Assembly (NCBI GenBank): GCA_036244855.1
Contig: BQKZ01000560.1
Span: 13,969 to 51,922, forward strand
Length of the DNA stretch: 37,954 nt
DNA from: Temnopleurus reevesii
Lineage: Eukaryota; Echinodermata; Echinoidea; Temnopleuroida; Temnopleuridae
Reading direction: 5' to 3'
The notes under the pieces: generated by a model
What the model was told of the DNA's origin: nothing
What the model saw: the letters and a program-made list of their open reading frames with translations, nothing else
Database searches by the model: none
Translations under genes and position numbers: made by a program
In this document: positions 1-11,754 of the stretch, piece by piece
Position numbering within the stretch: the stretch's first letter is position 1
How the letters are laid out: each line of letters begins with the position of its first letter

Positions 1-1092
1 TTCTTGTATGTCATCTACTGCTTACTTCATACTTGTAGTTGATAGAGTATATGTATTGTAATCTCACTTTGTAAATGTCACGTTATTCAAATGAAGATTT
101 TCTCCATCAGAGGAACCTCATTAAAGTAGCCTCATGTTCCAATTCACAAAGTATTATCAGTCTGAAGTGACGGAAAAGAAAGTACAAGATATCCACTCCT
201 ATTTGCCCCATGTATTTCCTCTAAGAATTGCTGCTCGCAAGATAACCTAGATATATTTCCCCCCTCACTGCTATGATTTGTAGCCAACGTTTCACAGTAT
301 TAGTGGGTTTGGGTTGAAAATAGCCTAGAATAAATGCAGATTACTCATTTATGCCCACGTTCCAGCAGAGCTCGTCAGAGGCGAATAGAAATCAGGACGA
401 TGCTCTCTGTTCAAAATATAGCCTGTATATTCAGACACCTTTTCCATTTTTGTGTGATTTATGTAGTTTACACACCTGCTTATTTTACACGTCTTTTATT
501 TACTACAGTAAAGTTCTTGTAAAACTGTATCTGTGGTCTTGCCCTAATCATTTACTCCTTACGGAGTGTCCTACAGTGTCCCCCGGAAACGGGCGATATC
601 TACATGTAGGATATTCCCTTTTGTCCATATTCCTTTTGAAGATAAACTCGATGTAAAAGAGCTTTATTTCATAAAACTATTCTAAAAGTATATATATATA
701 TTTATAAATGCTATACATGTTGTGAAGCAATTGTTTTTCTGATTATTTTGTTGTTGTTGCTTGTGAAGGTCGTGGAATACTTTATTTGAGCATGACAAAT
801 TGAATAAACATTGGTGCGTATGATATACAAGCATCACATACCAGTAACTCAATCATAAACTCTGGTACTTGCAGCAAACAAAAATAAAATGTTCACAGAA
901 TTATCTAAATATCTGATATTATGATATGATCTGTTGTATATTTGTCTAGTGAATAAACAACATCTGCTTAACAGTTTCTGAAAAAAGTCCATTAAATATC
1001 ATTTCATTGTAAAGTCAATTTAATTTTGATTGATACTTTGTAGATATCTGAAAACATTTATTTAATTGGAAATATTTTTTCTTTTCTTTCAG

Positions 1093-1148
1093 GATCACGC
1101 TTATTCGTTGTTATACCAATCACCACAAAGTATATTGGCATACTAAAG
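1093..1148 (+). other. Candidate 56-base 5' untranslated exon
   Basis: A T-rich pyrimidine tract (TTTTTTCTTTTCTTTCAG) precedes the block and AAAG|GTAAGAA follows it, so both splice sites match the consensus well. There is no ATG inside. If real, it is an upstream leader exon of the gene at the right end, or of an unseen transcript. Splice signals are the only evidence. Confidence 0.3.
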
Positions 1149-1336
1149 GTAAGAACTAAATGCAAAATCAGTTTTGAGAGTGGTTGCCCTTCAGATATTT
1201 TATTACTTTGTGAGGTACAGTGAAATTATTCACATGACACAGACATTTAATTCCTTTTGAAAAAGACTGAATAGAAAAAAAAGGTCCAAGACACATTCTT
1301 ATTGTAGTTTCCTGTCTATAAGTTGTTAAATTTGCC

Positions 1337-1475
1337 AGAATAGATTCAAATTTGACAAACGTAAGACGAACATAGTTATTGAACTACAATATTTAGAATC
1401 CAGTTTGTATACATTACCTGTTACTATGACAGATAAGCCTCGGGCAAGCTTTCGATTGTGTGGAACACATACAGA
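1337..1475 (+). mobile_element. Degenerate copy of MITE family A
   Basis: The segment containing CTACAATATTTAGAATCCAG, then TACATTACCTGTTACTATGA and CCTCGGGCAAGCTT, matches the better copies at 17.6 and 32.0 kb and the reverse strand of the three copies at 6.6-7.7 kb. The ends are eroded. No protein is encoded. Confidence 0.6.
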
Positions 1476-1558
1476 AAAAAATTGTTCATGGATTTATTAT
1501 TTAAATAATTTAGCTTTTGATGATTGTAATGCAATTCTTGGTATGTTATTGTAGATGT

Positions 1559-1857
1559 CAGGTTTCCCACTCTACCACGCAAACCTAGAATCATGGAAAA
1601 TGAGTTCCATGTCTTCCAGTCAGGGAAAAGTAAGGGAATCTAATAAAACCTGTGAAATAAGGGAAAAAATCAGGGAATATGGCTGTGAAGGGAGAACAGA
1701 GGCCATATCTGTCAACAATAATCAATATTGGTTATTGAAGATGCATCAAAATAAGGTTGAAATTTGTGAACGAGTTTGGCGTAGATATCATGGAATTAAA
1801 GAAAATCATCAGAAAAAAATCAGGGAATATTGTTCTCCTCAAATAGTGGGAACCCTG
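1559..1857. mobile_element. Non-autonomous hAT-like element
   Basis: The ends are inverted repeats: CAGGTTTCCCAC at 1559-1570, and at the right end GTGGGAACCCTG, whose complement is CAGGGTTCCCAC (11 of 12 match). CAGGGTTCCCAC is a hAT-style terminus. The inside holds repeated TCAGGGAA(A/T) motifs, as in other hAT MITEs. Flanks do not show a clean 8-base duplication, so the insertion is old or the ends are slightly off. The 126-codon frame across it (1555-1935) matches no family I know and is treated as chance. Confidence 0.55.
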
Positions 1858-1861
1858 GACA

Positions 1862-3366
1862 TGGAAGTACATCTGTCCCTTATCTTCATAAATTATTTAG
1901 ATATTTTCATCTGCTTCAGCCAGACACCTCTTTAGAATTCGTCTCCCATTTTGTTCTCCCTACTCTTCTTGTGCAATCGCTAAATTGATGTAGACAGTGC
2001 CCGACAAACACGAAGGGGCCCTGGCTAAAGATGAGCCGCTGCACAAAGTACATGCCTGCCATATTTAATATTGCAAATGCATCACTGGCATTCCCGTCTA
2101 TTGGAGCAAGAGAAAGCGAGTGAATTCTTGCTGGTGATATAGGCACGGGGGCATACTTTGCCATACCATAAGGCCTGCCAATTACTGGCTGATCAAGAGC
2201 GAGCGCTCTGAGACAGAAACTAAAAAATGCTGATAATGGCTACCATAATACTCCACTTGAAATCTATACCCAATAGATGGTATAAGATGAATGCATGCAA
2301 AATATCTGAATTTTTCGTGAAAAAAGAAAGTGAATATAGTCTTTCAAAGGAGTTTTTGTGGAAGAGAGATGACTGTTTTTTGTTTGTGCAGAATGCTGAG
2401 AAATGATGAAATTCCGGAAAGCATCCTGCACACAGTCTTCCTGTGTGCTGATCTTTGAAATGTCAGTGACAGTATGGACATGTAGGAAAGGCTGTGTGTG
2501 GGCTGGTTTTCAGAATTCCAGAATTTCTCAAAATATTCCGCACATCGCGAGATTCTTCATATCAGGGTAAAATCTTTTTGAAAGTGTTCTAGATAGAGAG
2601 ACTGAGGTAGAACAAGGAAGAAAAAGCTGTAGATAAGTAAAATTTGGATGGAATACATGTCTTTGAATCATACTCTGTTTTTAATAATATCTTACCTGTA
2701 GATACCAGTGAGTTTACAGTATAGTGAAAGAGCAAGGCCATATGGTGAAATCAAAACTGTATTTTTAAAACTCTTCGTTGAATTATTTACTTCAGGTGAT
2801 AGTTTGCGGTTAAGCAGTAGCAATTGTAAGAAATAAAGAGGGGAGAAAAGAGAGATAAGAAAATGAGAGGGTGTGGGAGGGAAATAGAGAGTGGGTGGGA
2901 TGGAGAAATAGAGAGTGAGTTTGAAACAGAAATACAAACAGCTAAAACTGACCATATGGTGTGTAGCTTGAGACTGTATAGTTGTATTGAAAATTATAAT
3001 ACAGTGTTTGGATTACAAAACGGAAATATTACCTTTCATTTGTAAATGCATATGTTTACCACAATGAAAATATGCATGAAATATGCATGTAATGCATCTA
3101 CCAGTATTATTAGTGATAAAGACACTACAATGCACACTAAACTATACCAGTAGGGTATATTAATTCTGATCAATGAATATTTTAGTGCATTGATTAAATG
3201 CATTCCAGCTTTTCTGTTGTGGTTTAACCAGAGGAAAGTGCAAGTATAGTGCAAGTTATCTTTCATATCACTACAATATGCTCCTGTATTTTTCATTATA
3301 TCCACATCACATATATCACATTGAAAATATTCTATGGTGTCTAAAAATTGCATCTCATCACTATCT
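1862..3366. other. Intronic or intergenic stretch; purine-rich tract inside
   Basis: I see no gene here. A GA-rich stretch (about 2825-2935, with GAGAG, GGGAGGGAAATAGAGAGTG and similar) stands out. Short frames on both strands look like chance. Confidence 0.5.
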
Positions 3367-3372
3367 GTCTTA

Positions 3373-3548
3373 GAGGGTGTTGCTCAAAATCAACTGCAAA
3401 TCAACTGCAACTTTGCAGATTGTTATGCGCATTTTCATTTGCACACAGTATGCGCATTTAACAAGACGCACATGAAACAATGATTTTGATTGGCTTGTCC
3501 CTATCAACTGCAACTTGCAATCAATTGCAACTTTTGAGCAACACCTCC
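3373..3548. mobile_element. 176-base MITE flanked by TA
   Basis: The left end GAGGGTGTTGCTCAAAA and the complement of the right end, GGAGGTGTTGCTCAAAA, form a terminal inverted repeat. TA is present immediately outside both ends (3371-3372 and 3549-3550), consistent with a Tc1/mariner-like target site. Sub-terminal copies of TCAACTGCAA occur in both arms, and TGATTTTGATTGGCTTG lies inside. Non-coding. Confidence 0.75.
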
Positions 3549-3551
3549 TAA

Positions 3552-4970
3552 GATGTCTATTTTGGGAACGCAATGTTTTCATATAGTAGGTATTACATCA
3601 CTACACACATGTACAACTTTATGAAGTGCTAGATTAGATCTAGTGGTAGACTGGTTAAAAGTTTTTAAAGAAAAGAATTCATTTTGATATCAATATATTT
3701 TGAAACAAAAAACATGTAGGTGTATGATTGCTCAGAAGAGTTTTTTTTTAAATTTCATATAGTGTACATGTAGTATATTAAAATGCTCCGTAGTGCTATC
3801 TTCATGAGATGTAGACTTTGCTGACACACCCATTTCTTATGATATCTGTGTTTTCTACCCATTTTCAAATGTTATGACAAACCAGAATTTTCAAGATGTA
3901 TTTCTTCCTTGATTTTTTTATATAATGTGATGATTTCACATGAAAAAAATTGTTTTCTTTCACTCTATGGATGAAAGCAGCCACTATTACATTGACATGC
4001 TTGCTTTAGTTGAACAAGACATGTCTACACAGAAGTAAAAACAAGTTCCTTGATCGCTATTTCCAGAGAATGCTGATTAGATGCCTTATGAGCTCATCAG
4101 TCTAACATGACCATTGTCTAGTGCATATTACAGTATGGCTTTGCATGGAATTCATGTAAACATACCTATCTGCCTATAGAGACTTATCATCACTATACTA
4201 ATTACATAGGCTTTATACGGTAAATATGAATCTTATAGATTACATTCTACCTAAAGCCTGTGAAAAATTCTGAAAAAATTTTTAAACCTTTGTATTGTAG
4301 AATGAAGAAATAACTTAAACTGGATAAACCCTTCCTAGAATATTTACTTTCACGACAAAATGAAACATTTAATCTTCTTAACAGGCAGTCTATATATTGA
4401 TTGAAAAAATCTGATTGTTACAGTACATAGAAATACAGGAAGCTCCGGAATCTGTAGAAATGGCTTTAATACTGTATAGGGGCAGGGTGTGAAGTGGTTG
4501 GGTAAATATAGGGAGAAGTGTTCAACACAGTTATGACAAAGTGACAGCTATCATATCTGATTTGACCTATGCTCTGACATGTACTTCACACAAATAACGA
4601 AATGGAAAGACGTTTAAAAAACCTGAGAAATGAAGAAAATGCAGTGTCATGGCAATAGGAGGGGCCGGGCCTCAGTCGTTCCGTCCAATCAGATGCCAGC
4701 CTATACTTGACTCCTCGAGTCGTCGTTACTGTCACAGTAGGTGTGAAGTACCCTTCTCACCTCAATGCCCAGATTAATGGCTTTATGATAGGTCGGGTAA
4801 TAATCTTCAAGTCATTATCTCTTGATAGTGGGGTCATATTACGGACAGTTGTTAAATGCATCTTTAGAATGGAGACAGAATGCTTCAGAGAACACTGTTG
4901 CTAGAAACCATCATATTGTTAATATGTCAATGATAGAAATTTATGTGTGCTTCAAGAAGATACTTCTGAA
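3552..4970. other. Stretch without a recognised gene
   Basis: AT-rich sequence with poly-T and poly-A runs (such as 3741-3750). No exon with matched splice signals and no repeat boundary is visible to me. Confidence 0.5.
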
Positions 4971-4973
4971 CTG

Positions 4974-5517
4974 AAAAGAGAACTTTGCCATAGACATTAA
5001 TGTGCTGTAAGTGAATAATGAAAAATGAGATCTGATGAAACTGAATTTTTTTGCAAAATTTTATAATCTGTCCAAAAGTTATGAATCTTAAAAGTTTTGG
5101 TACTGTGAGTGTCGTGTTATGTCATGGGGATTATTTTGCGGACAACTCTCCAATCATTCTGTGCACAAAATTAACATTTTCTGTTGTTGTTGAAAAAGTA
5201 GACAAAGAGTTAGTTTTTCTTAATTCTTGGTATTTTTGTATCATAATGCTGAATCAATATGCTTTATTTATCCATACTTTGACAATTTATGTACAAAGTG
5301 ATTCATGAAGAGTAAGTACTACATATTGTCCTCTAAATACATTAAAATATTCTGCCAAAATTCCCAACTTCAATATATCCATTAGATCCGACATAGCTGA
5401 AATGTTTAAATTTCATTAGGTTTGAACAGATTATCAGATTTTGCTCAAAATTTTAGTCTATTCACTGTACCTTCATCTGCTGAGAGCACATTAATCTAGG
5501 GTATCATTCTCCTTCAA
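4974..5517. mobile_element. Degenerate copy of the TTAA element (family B)
   Basis: Aligned by eye with the better copy at 20377-20975, the left arm (AAAAGAGAACTTTGCCATAGAC, then CCAAAAGTTATGAATCTTAA), the internal stretch (GACAACTCTCCA, GTGCACAAAATT, AAAGTAGACAAA, TGTACAAAGTGA) and the right arm (CAGATTTTGCTCAAAATTTT) occur in the same order. Substitutions and indels show that it is older. The 85-codon frame inside is not a gene. Confidence 0.65.
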
Positions 5518-5519
5518 GA

Positions 5520-6425
5520 CTATTTCTTGGCAGCACAGAGCGTGCTGCAAACTTGAAAAGCAGTAAAGGCAATGACCAACAATGCTGAAGATTGAATTAA
5601 AATGTATCTGGTTCAATGAATTATACCTGAACATTCATATCTTTGAACCTTTATCAAATGGAGGAATCACCTGAATTCCCTCTTCTTTTTTTTCTCCATT
5701 TTTGTTTTAACTATCAAGTTAGAACCGATTGAACCTTGCCATAAGATTACATATGAAATCCAGTGTCCAATATATATGAACGCTGTCTTTTTGAAAGTTG
5801 ATTGGTAAGATTGCACACAAAAAAAAGTATATGTAGGCTCCGTGCATGATTTCCAGCACAAACATGAACAGCAGAGATTTGTGAATACCCCTGGAGGAAA
5901 TAGCAATCAGGAAAGTCTGGAAGGTCTGTATGCAACTTTTAGATAGCACCTTAACAGATGAAAAAACAATAATTTATGACATTTTTCCACTCAAAATGAT
6001 CTTTCTTCCCCGAAATATATTAATTGCATTCCAAGATGATACACAAAAAATTGTTGTTTTCCACAAAGCAAGTGATTTGTTTTTATCACATCATGTTTGA
6101 ATATTCCTTATTGTCATACAATGTGAAGATCACCAGTTTTTCAGAATGGAGAATGTAATTTCAATGAATGTAGCTAGAAGTTTAGTTTGACAAAATTATT
6201 ATAGTGAGGAAAATCCACATTTTTTAGCAATCTTGGTTTTCTGCACAACCATCATTTTGAGAAAATGGCGATAGACTGTTATCTAGCTTGTCTACAGTAC
6301 TGCGTTGCACTTGTAAATGGAATGATCGAAAATATAAATAATTAAAGCACAAGTACAATACATCCACAACACATTTTTAATAGATGCAGGTGGTTGGATG
6401 TACATGTATACGACAAGGCTACTGC
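5520..6425. other. Stretch without a recognised gene
   Basis: AT-rich. The overlapping short minus-strand frames at 5667-5949 show no domain and no splice context that would support a gene. Confidence 0.5.
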
Positions 6426-6584
6426 AGTGTTGGTTAGCCTTCCAAGATCACTAGTTTCTTTCAACTTTGGATAGAAACTGAAAATTGTGTTGGTTAACCT
6501 TCCAAAGCCACCAGTTTCTTTCAACTTTGGATAGAAACTGAAAATGGATTTGGTTAGCCTTCCAAACGCACCAGTTTCTTTCAA

Positions 6585-6795
6585 ATATGTAAATTTTATG
6601 CAATCTTTACAAACAAAGGTTGTTCTCAATGATTAGATAGTTTGCCCAAGACTTGTCCAACATAGCAACAAGTAATGTATGCAATCTAGGTTCCAAGTAT
6701 TGTAGTTCAATTTTTACTCAGCGGTGAATGGAATGTCACGTAACTATGGTCGTTGGCAAGAAACGTTCATATTGATTAGTAAACCGGCCTATTGG
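6585..6795 (-). mobile_element. MITE family A, copy inside the array (first)
   Basis: The reverse complement reads CCGGTTTACTAATCAATATG, CTACAATACTTGGAACC, TGCATACATTACTTGTTGCT and AGAACAACCTTTGTTTGTAA. These match the plus-strand copies at 17.6 and 32.0 kb in the same order. Confidence 0.75.
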
Positions 6796-7082
6796 GATGG
6801 AAACTGAAAATGGTGTTGGTTAGCCTTCCAAGCCCACCAGTTTCTTTCATATTAGAATGGAAACTGAAATGGTGTGTGGCTTTCCAAGCCACCAGTTTCT
6901 TTCAATTCTGGATGGAAACTGAAAATGGATTCGGTTAGCCTTCCAAGCCCACCAGTTTCTTTCATATTAGAATGGAAACTGAAATGGTGTATGGCTTTCC
7001 AAGCCACCAGTTTCTTCCAATTCAGGATGGAAACTGAAAAGGGATTCGGTTAACCTTCAAACCCCACCATTTTTTTTTTCAA

Positions 7083-7310
7083 ATATGTGAGTTTACTAAT
7101 AAATGTAAATTTTATGCAATCTTTACAAACAAAGGTTGTTCTCAATGACTAGAAAGCTTGCACAAGTTTTGTCCAACCTAGCAACAAGTAATGTATGCAA
7201 TCTCCGTTCCAAGTATTGTACTTCAATTTTTACTCAGCGGTGAACGGAATGTCACTTAACTATGGTCGTTGGCAAGAAACGTTCATATTGATTAGTAAAC
7301 CGACCTATCG
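7083..7310 (-). mobile_element. MITE family A, copy inside the array (second)
   Basis: Nearly the same as the first array copy, including the ACTCAGCGGTGAA and GGTCGTTGGCAAGAAACGTT segments. The outer edge GTGAGTTTACTAATAAATG corresponds to the terminal TTATTAGTAAAC of the free-standing copy at 32.0 kb. Confidence 0.75.
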
Positions 7311-7479
7311 GGATGGAAACTGAAAATGGTGTTGGTTAGCCTTCCAAGCCCACCAGTTTCTTTCACAGTAGAATGGAAACTGAAATGGTGTATGGCTTTC
7401 CAAGCCGTCAGTTTCTTTCTATTCAGGATGGAAACTGAAAATGGATTCGGTTAGCCTTCCAAGCGCACCAGTTTCTTTC

Positions 7480-7683
7480 AAATATGTGAGTTTACTAATA
7501 AATGTAAATTTTAGGCAATCTGTACCAACAAAGGTTGTTCTCAATTACTAGAAAGCTTGCCCAAGGTTCATCCAATATAGCAACAAGTAATGTCTGTAAT
7601 CTAAGTTCCGAGTATTGTAGTTCAATTTTTACTCAGCGGTGAACGGAATGTCACGTAACTATGGTCGTTGGCAAGACCTATTG
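7480..7683 (-). mobile_element. MITE family A, copy inside the array (third, truncated)
   Basis: Same order of segments as the other two array copies, but the AAACGTTCATATTGATTAGTAAACC part is missing between GGTCGTTGGCAAG and ACCTATTGGGATGG. This is an internal deletion unique to this block. Confidence 0.7.
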
Positions 7684-7749
7684 GGATGGAAACTGAAAAT
7701 GATGTTGTTTAGCCTGCCAAGCACACCAGTTTCTTTCACAGTAGAATGG

Positions 7750-9220
7750 AAATTGAAAATTGAACATAGTATCAATCTTGCCACACAGTAGAAATCTAAA
7801 TGGAAAACTTCTTTCATGGTAAACAAATCCTCCGAGCTGGGGCGCCCTCTTTCAGACACGGACACTAGTGCCTGTTCATTTTTTGCTAACATTTAGATCA
7901 AACAATCATGATAGCCTCACACTTTATGTGATACACTTTTTTACCATTAACTATTCTTATTATACCATGAGGTGTTTTGAATGCAGCACAGTACACCTCA
8001 CATGATGTTTAAAAGAAGAAACTGGGTGATTATCTGTAAATGTGTATAATTTTCAAAACTGGAAGTTGCTTCCCCAGTTCCAATTAATATCACCTGTTTT
8101 CGATGGTGAAAATTAATCATAGATTGTACAGAGCACCCTATGCCTACAGATTGATGTGAAACCAAATTTTTAAGAAATTGCAAGAGATGATAACCATTTC
8201 TTTTAAAAACAAAGCTTCTTTATACTGCCCTAAAAACTCCAAAAACGAAACAATAAATGGTAATCATTAAAAAAAACTAATGAAAGATGAATATTTCACA
8301 AATCATTTCATGAAGACAATATTAATGGTTGTCATTTGAATTTTATGTTCAAATGCTTAAATCAAAATTTTGTGAGGACAGTCTGAGAATATCACATGAA
8401 TAATATGTTGTTCTGAACATTGGGTTGCTCTGTGTATTGCTTTATGGATATTTGACACGTCCCACAAAAGATAGCTTGTGGCATAAATGATCTCCCCAAA
8501 ACCAATTGAATTTGTCTCCTTTTTTGAAGTAATACTTGTTAGTTTTTTTTTAAAACTATGTTTATGTCATGGATAATTTTGGGGGTTGAGCATACATTGT
8601 GTATCTGTGTACATGAAATTGTTGCCTGAAGCAAAAATGTGTGTGTGTGGGGGGGGGGGGGGGGGAGTAGGTGTGAGCATGATAGGCATTCATTCGTGCG
8701 CTATTGAACAATGTCATGGAATTCAATCCTGCAATTCCACAATCATATATTGGCCATGTAGAGAGCAAAGTTTATCAGCGAGACCTTGATCTTGGCTCTA
8801 TGAGCACAAGCTGCCAAGTCTAAGTTTGCAGACTCTTTTAGCTTGCACATTACATTGTAAAAAGCTACGTTATTTTGTGAGTCCTCCTGCATTGAAAATT
8901 ATGTTAGAAGAAGCGCATGAAGTTCAAAAGATCAAGTCAATCTGAATTGATGATGTGATGAAGGTGTCTTTGTAGATTATTTGAAACTCCTCTTGGTACT
9001 CGGAGGCCCCTAGATCAATCATTTGCTAGACTGGAGCAAGATTTATGAACATATGCGAAGCTGAAAACTGACTGCCTTTTTGTTAAAGACATTTTTTTGT
9101 CCTACAGCATACATAAACTTGGCTGTGAAAATATTAGGCTTCAAAATCAACATTCATTGATACAAAAAAAAAATTAATATATGACCTACTTGTACAGAGG
9201 CACACTGCAGGAATTATGCA
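7750..9220. other. Stretch without a recognised gene; 17-base G run
   Basis: No gene seen. A GT-rich stretch leads into 17 consecutive G at 8649-8665, a potential G-quadruplex and a likely site of sequencing or length uncertainty. The frames crossing it are low-complexity artefacts. Confidence 0.55.
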
Positions 9221-9224
9221 ACAA

Positions 9225-9565
9225 CAGTAAAGTCCCCCCCCCCCCCTTTCCCCAAAAACAAATTTTTGGGTTGGCCTAAATCTCATTTTTGAAAAATTCA
9301 AAGTTAATGAGGAAAATACGACTTAACCGGTTGACTATTGAGCTCTGTAATTCCCATAGACTCTGTGTGGGGACTACGCGTCTCCAGTACTTAATGGATT
9401 AAAAGGGAGTGTGAAGATAAAGGATATTTGAAGATGATTTCTCAGGTTGTATTTCACATGCGCTTTTTCAATTTGGGTGAACATTTTTCAAAGAAAATCA
9501 GGTCTGGGCATTTTTCAGAGGGTCAGTAGGTTGAGGGTAACCAAACAATTGTTTTTTTTTGGCAA
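9225..9565 (+). repeat. Dispersed repeat family C, copy 1
   Basis: It opens with 13 C (9234-9246) and CCCAAAAACAAATTTTTGGG, then TTAATGAGGAAAATACG, TCTCAGGTTGTATTTCACAT and CATTTTTCAGAGGGTCAGTAGG, ending in a T run. The same ordered segments occur at 16.74-17.05 and 18.43-18.88 kb. Type of element unknown. Confidence 0.55.
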
Positions 9566-9569
9566 AGCT

Positions 9570-10770
9570 ATACAGAGGATATTTAACCACATTGAGCATT
9601 TCAGGTAATCATGTTGGCTACTACATTCATTGCCTCTGAATGATAGACGGGTATATCTGTCAATGCTATTGCTGTTCACTCATACTCATTATAATCATGT
9701 TTCAAAGTGCAAAGTTGTTGACAATCACTTCACCATTATTGCCTTTTGACCCTGAAATCGTGATAAGATCATTTTCCTGATTTCTATTGCAATGTATGAG
9801 TAACAGACAAAGTCCAATAATTATGGAACGTACATTATGTGTAAGACAGCATGTGATGCATTGGGCCAATACAGGATACCATTGCATTTGATGAATCTTG
9901 TTGCCACGAAAAACTCTAGTAAAAAACAACAACAACAAAAAGGGGTTGAACAATTCTGTTATATAGACTTGAAAGGCCGTGACAGACATGTAACAGAGAA
10001 TATAAATTTAATTTAGCTGATTTGGCTAGTGTGATATTCATTATTCGAATCCTTAGGATAGAATCACTGAAGAGAGAGTGTGATACACAATATCATAATC
10101 TATGCATTTTCAATGATTTTACTATATTCAGTTGAATATTATCTAGTCACAAAGACATTTATATCTCTATGGACACACAAAGCATTACCAGAGATGCCGC
10201 TATCTTTTTAAACTGCTAATTTGTATTAAAAATATGACTCTGTACATGTATTAATGCAACTGTTACACTTCTTTTTCAAATGGAAATAGAACATTGAAAT
10301 TCTTTTTTAAAAGAGAAAAAAAAAATATCTTCCAGTATCTAGGATATTTGTAGACTCTTGGCAAACACGACCAGATAGAATGAAAGAAACTGAACTGCGT
10401 CTCTGTTATCGTGAACTCTCACATTTCCAGATTGTCTGCAATATTTGAATTGATGATTTAGTGTGAGGAGCCACATTGAGTGGTGAAGGGAGAGGGTGGG
10501 TGGTGTTTGCTCCAACCTATATCATGAATAAAAAGCAGGATCTGGCGGTCGGCATGCACCATCCTATTGCAAGTACATGGGTGAGCATGGAGAATGAGAT
10601 TTGATTCATGGTCTTGTTGGAGTGCTATGATCGGGGTGAAATTCAGAGAAAGAACAAACAACAAGTTAGGAAGAAAATACATTATCATGCATGGTGTGGG
10701 AGGATGTGCAAAGCATAGATAGTGTATAGATAAATAAAGAAGAATTAAAAGTAGCAAATGAGAAATAATG
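9570..10770. other. Stretch without a recognised gene
   Basis: I see no exon or repeat boundary. The frames at 9702-9989 and 10458-10775 on the minus strand lack recognisable domains. Confidence 0.5.
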
Positions 10771-10774
10771 GCCA

Positions 10775-11135
10775 AACTAAAGAGATATAAAGAAGAAATT
10801 AAAGAAAAACACTGGAGAAATAAAAAAAGAAATGAAGAAAAAATAAGGTAGAAACAAAGGAGAACTTAAGATGAAATTAAGGAGAAATAAGAGAGAAAGA
10901 AAGGAAAAATTAAGAAGAAACTGAGGATTAATAGAGAATAGATAAATGAGAAATACTAGTAAAGAAGAAATAAGGGAGAATGAAAGAAAAATGAAGCAGA
11001 AACAAAAGAGAAATAATTAGGGAGAAACAAGAGAGAAGTAATAGAGAAGCAAAAGAGAAATAAAGGAATTAAGAAGAGAAATTAAGGAGAAACAAAGAGA
11101 ATTGAAGGAGAAAAGAAAGAGAATGTTAGGAGAAG
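10775..11135 (+). repeat. 360-base A/G-rich (polypurine) tract
   Basis: The plus strand is almost entirely A and G, built from variants of GGAGAAATTAAG and GAGAAATAA with rare pyrimidines. It is a degenerate short-period tandem repeat. Long purine tracts can form triplex DNA and hinder polymerases. Confidence 0.8.
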
Positions 11136-11139
11136 AAAA

Positions 11140-11750
11140 TTATGTTGTCATGTATGCATCATCCTAACAACAACAAAAGCTGAACATTCTGCATAAATAC
11201 AATTGAAAAGCGTCATTTTACTATGACCATACATACACAGAAGAGAGAGTGGGCTGGATGTCCAAAGGTTATTTAAGGTCATGGGAGAGGAGTGGGTGAT
11301 GCATTTTAAGGCTTGTGCATGTGTAATGGTATTCTCTTCTGGCTATATTTAGAATTAAGTGCGTGGGAGATATACATCATTATTCATATAAACTATTTAT
11401 CCTGTGTGGAGTTAATATCGGTGTGCACAGCGTGGAACAGTGTAGGGAAGTTAAAGTGTGTTACGTTTTAGTTAAAAGAAATAAGCAAAAAAGCTGGAGA
11501 AAATGTTTTTTTTGTGTAGCTGTAATAGCTCTGGAAAAGAAGGCAAGCACAATAGCCTTAAAGGTATAGATTTGTAATGGTCGGGATGCAGAAACTTGGT
11601 ATGAAATGAGCTGATGAATTCACAAGTTGCTTTACATGCCTAAATATAAATTTGGAAGATATTAGGAGAAGATTTTTGCATGTATTTTGGCGAATTTTAC
11701 GTCAAACACGCCAATGAGCCATTAAATCTTAAGATATGCTCAGTGTTTTC
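11140..11750. other. Stretch without a recognised gene
   Basis: No supported gene. The 68-codon frame at 11363-11569 shows no known domain. Confidence 0.5.
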
Positions 11751-11754
11751 GCAC

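Larger units (their letters stand above)
6425..7745. repeat. Higher-order tandem array: hairpin 60-mer plus MITE family A
   Basis: About a dozen units of roughly 50-60 bases carry GGAAACTGAAAATGG, TTGGTTAGCCTTCCAAGC and CACCAGTTTCTTTCA. Each unit begins with GAAACTG and ends with CAGTTTC, so it can fold on itself. The units are interrupted three times by a copy of MITE family A in reverse orientation (about 6585-6795, 7083-7310 and 7480-7683). The 60-mer plus MITE block has thus been duplicated as a unit two to three times. Shortened units (TGGCTTTCCAAGCCACCAG) recur at the same place in successive blocks. Non-coding; the minus-strand frames here are translations of the repeat. Confidence 0.85.

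Noticed and set aside
1555..1935. 126-codon plus-strand open frame
   Set aside because: It runs through the hAT-like element, its EIREKIREY-type content comes from the repeated TCAGGGAA motif, and it resembles no known protein.
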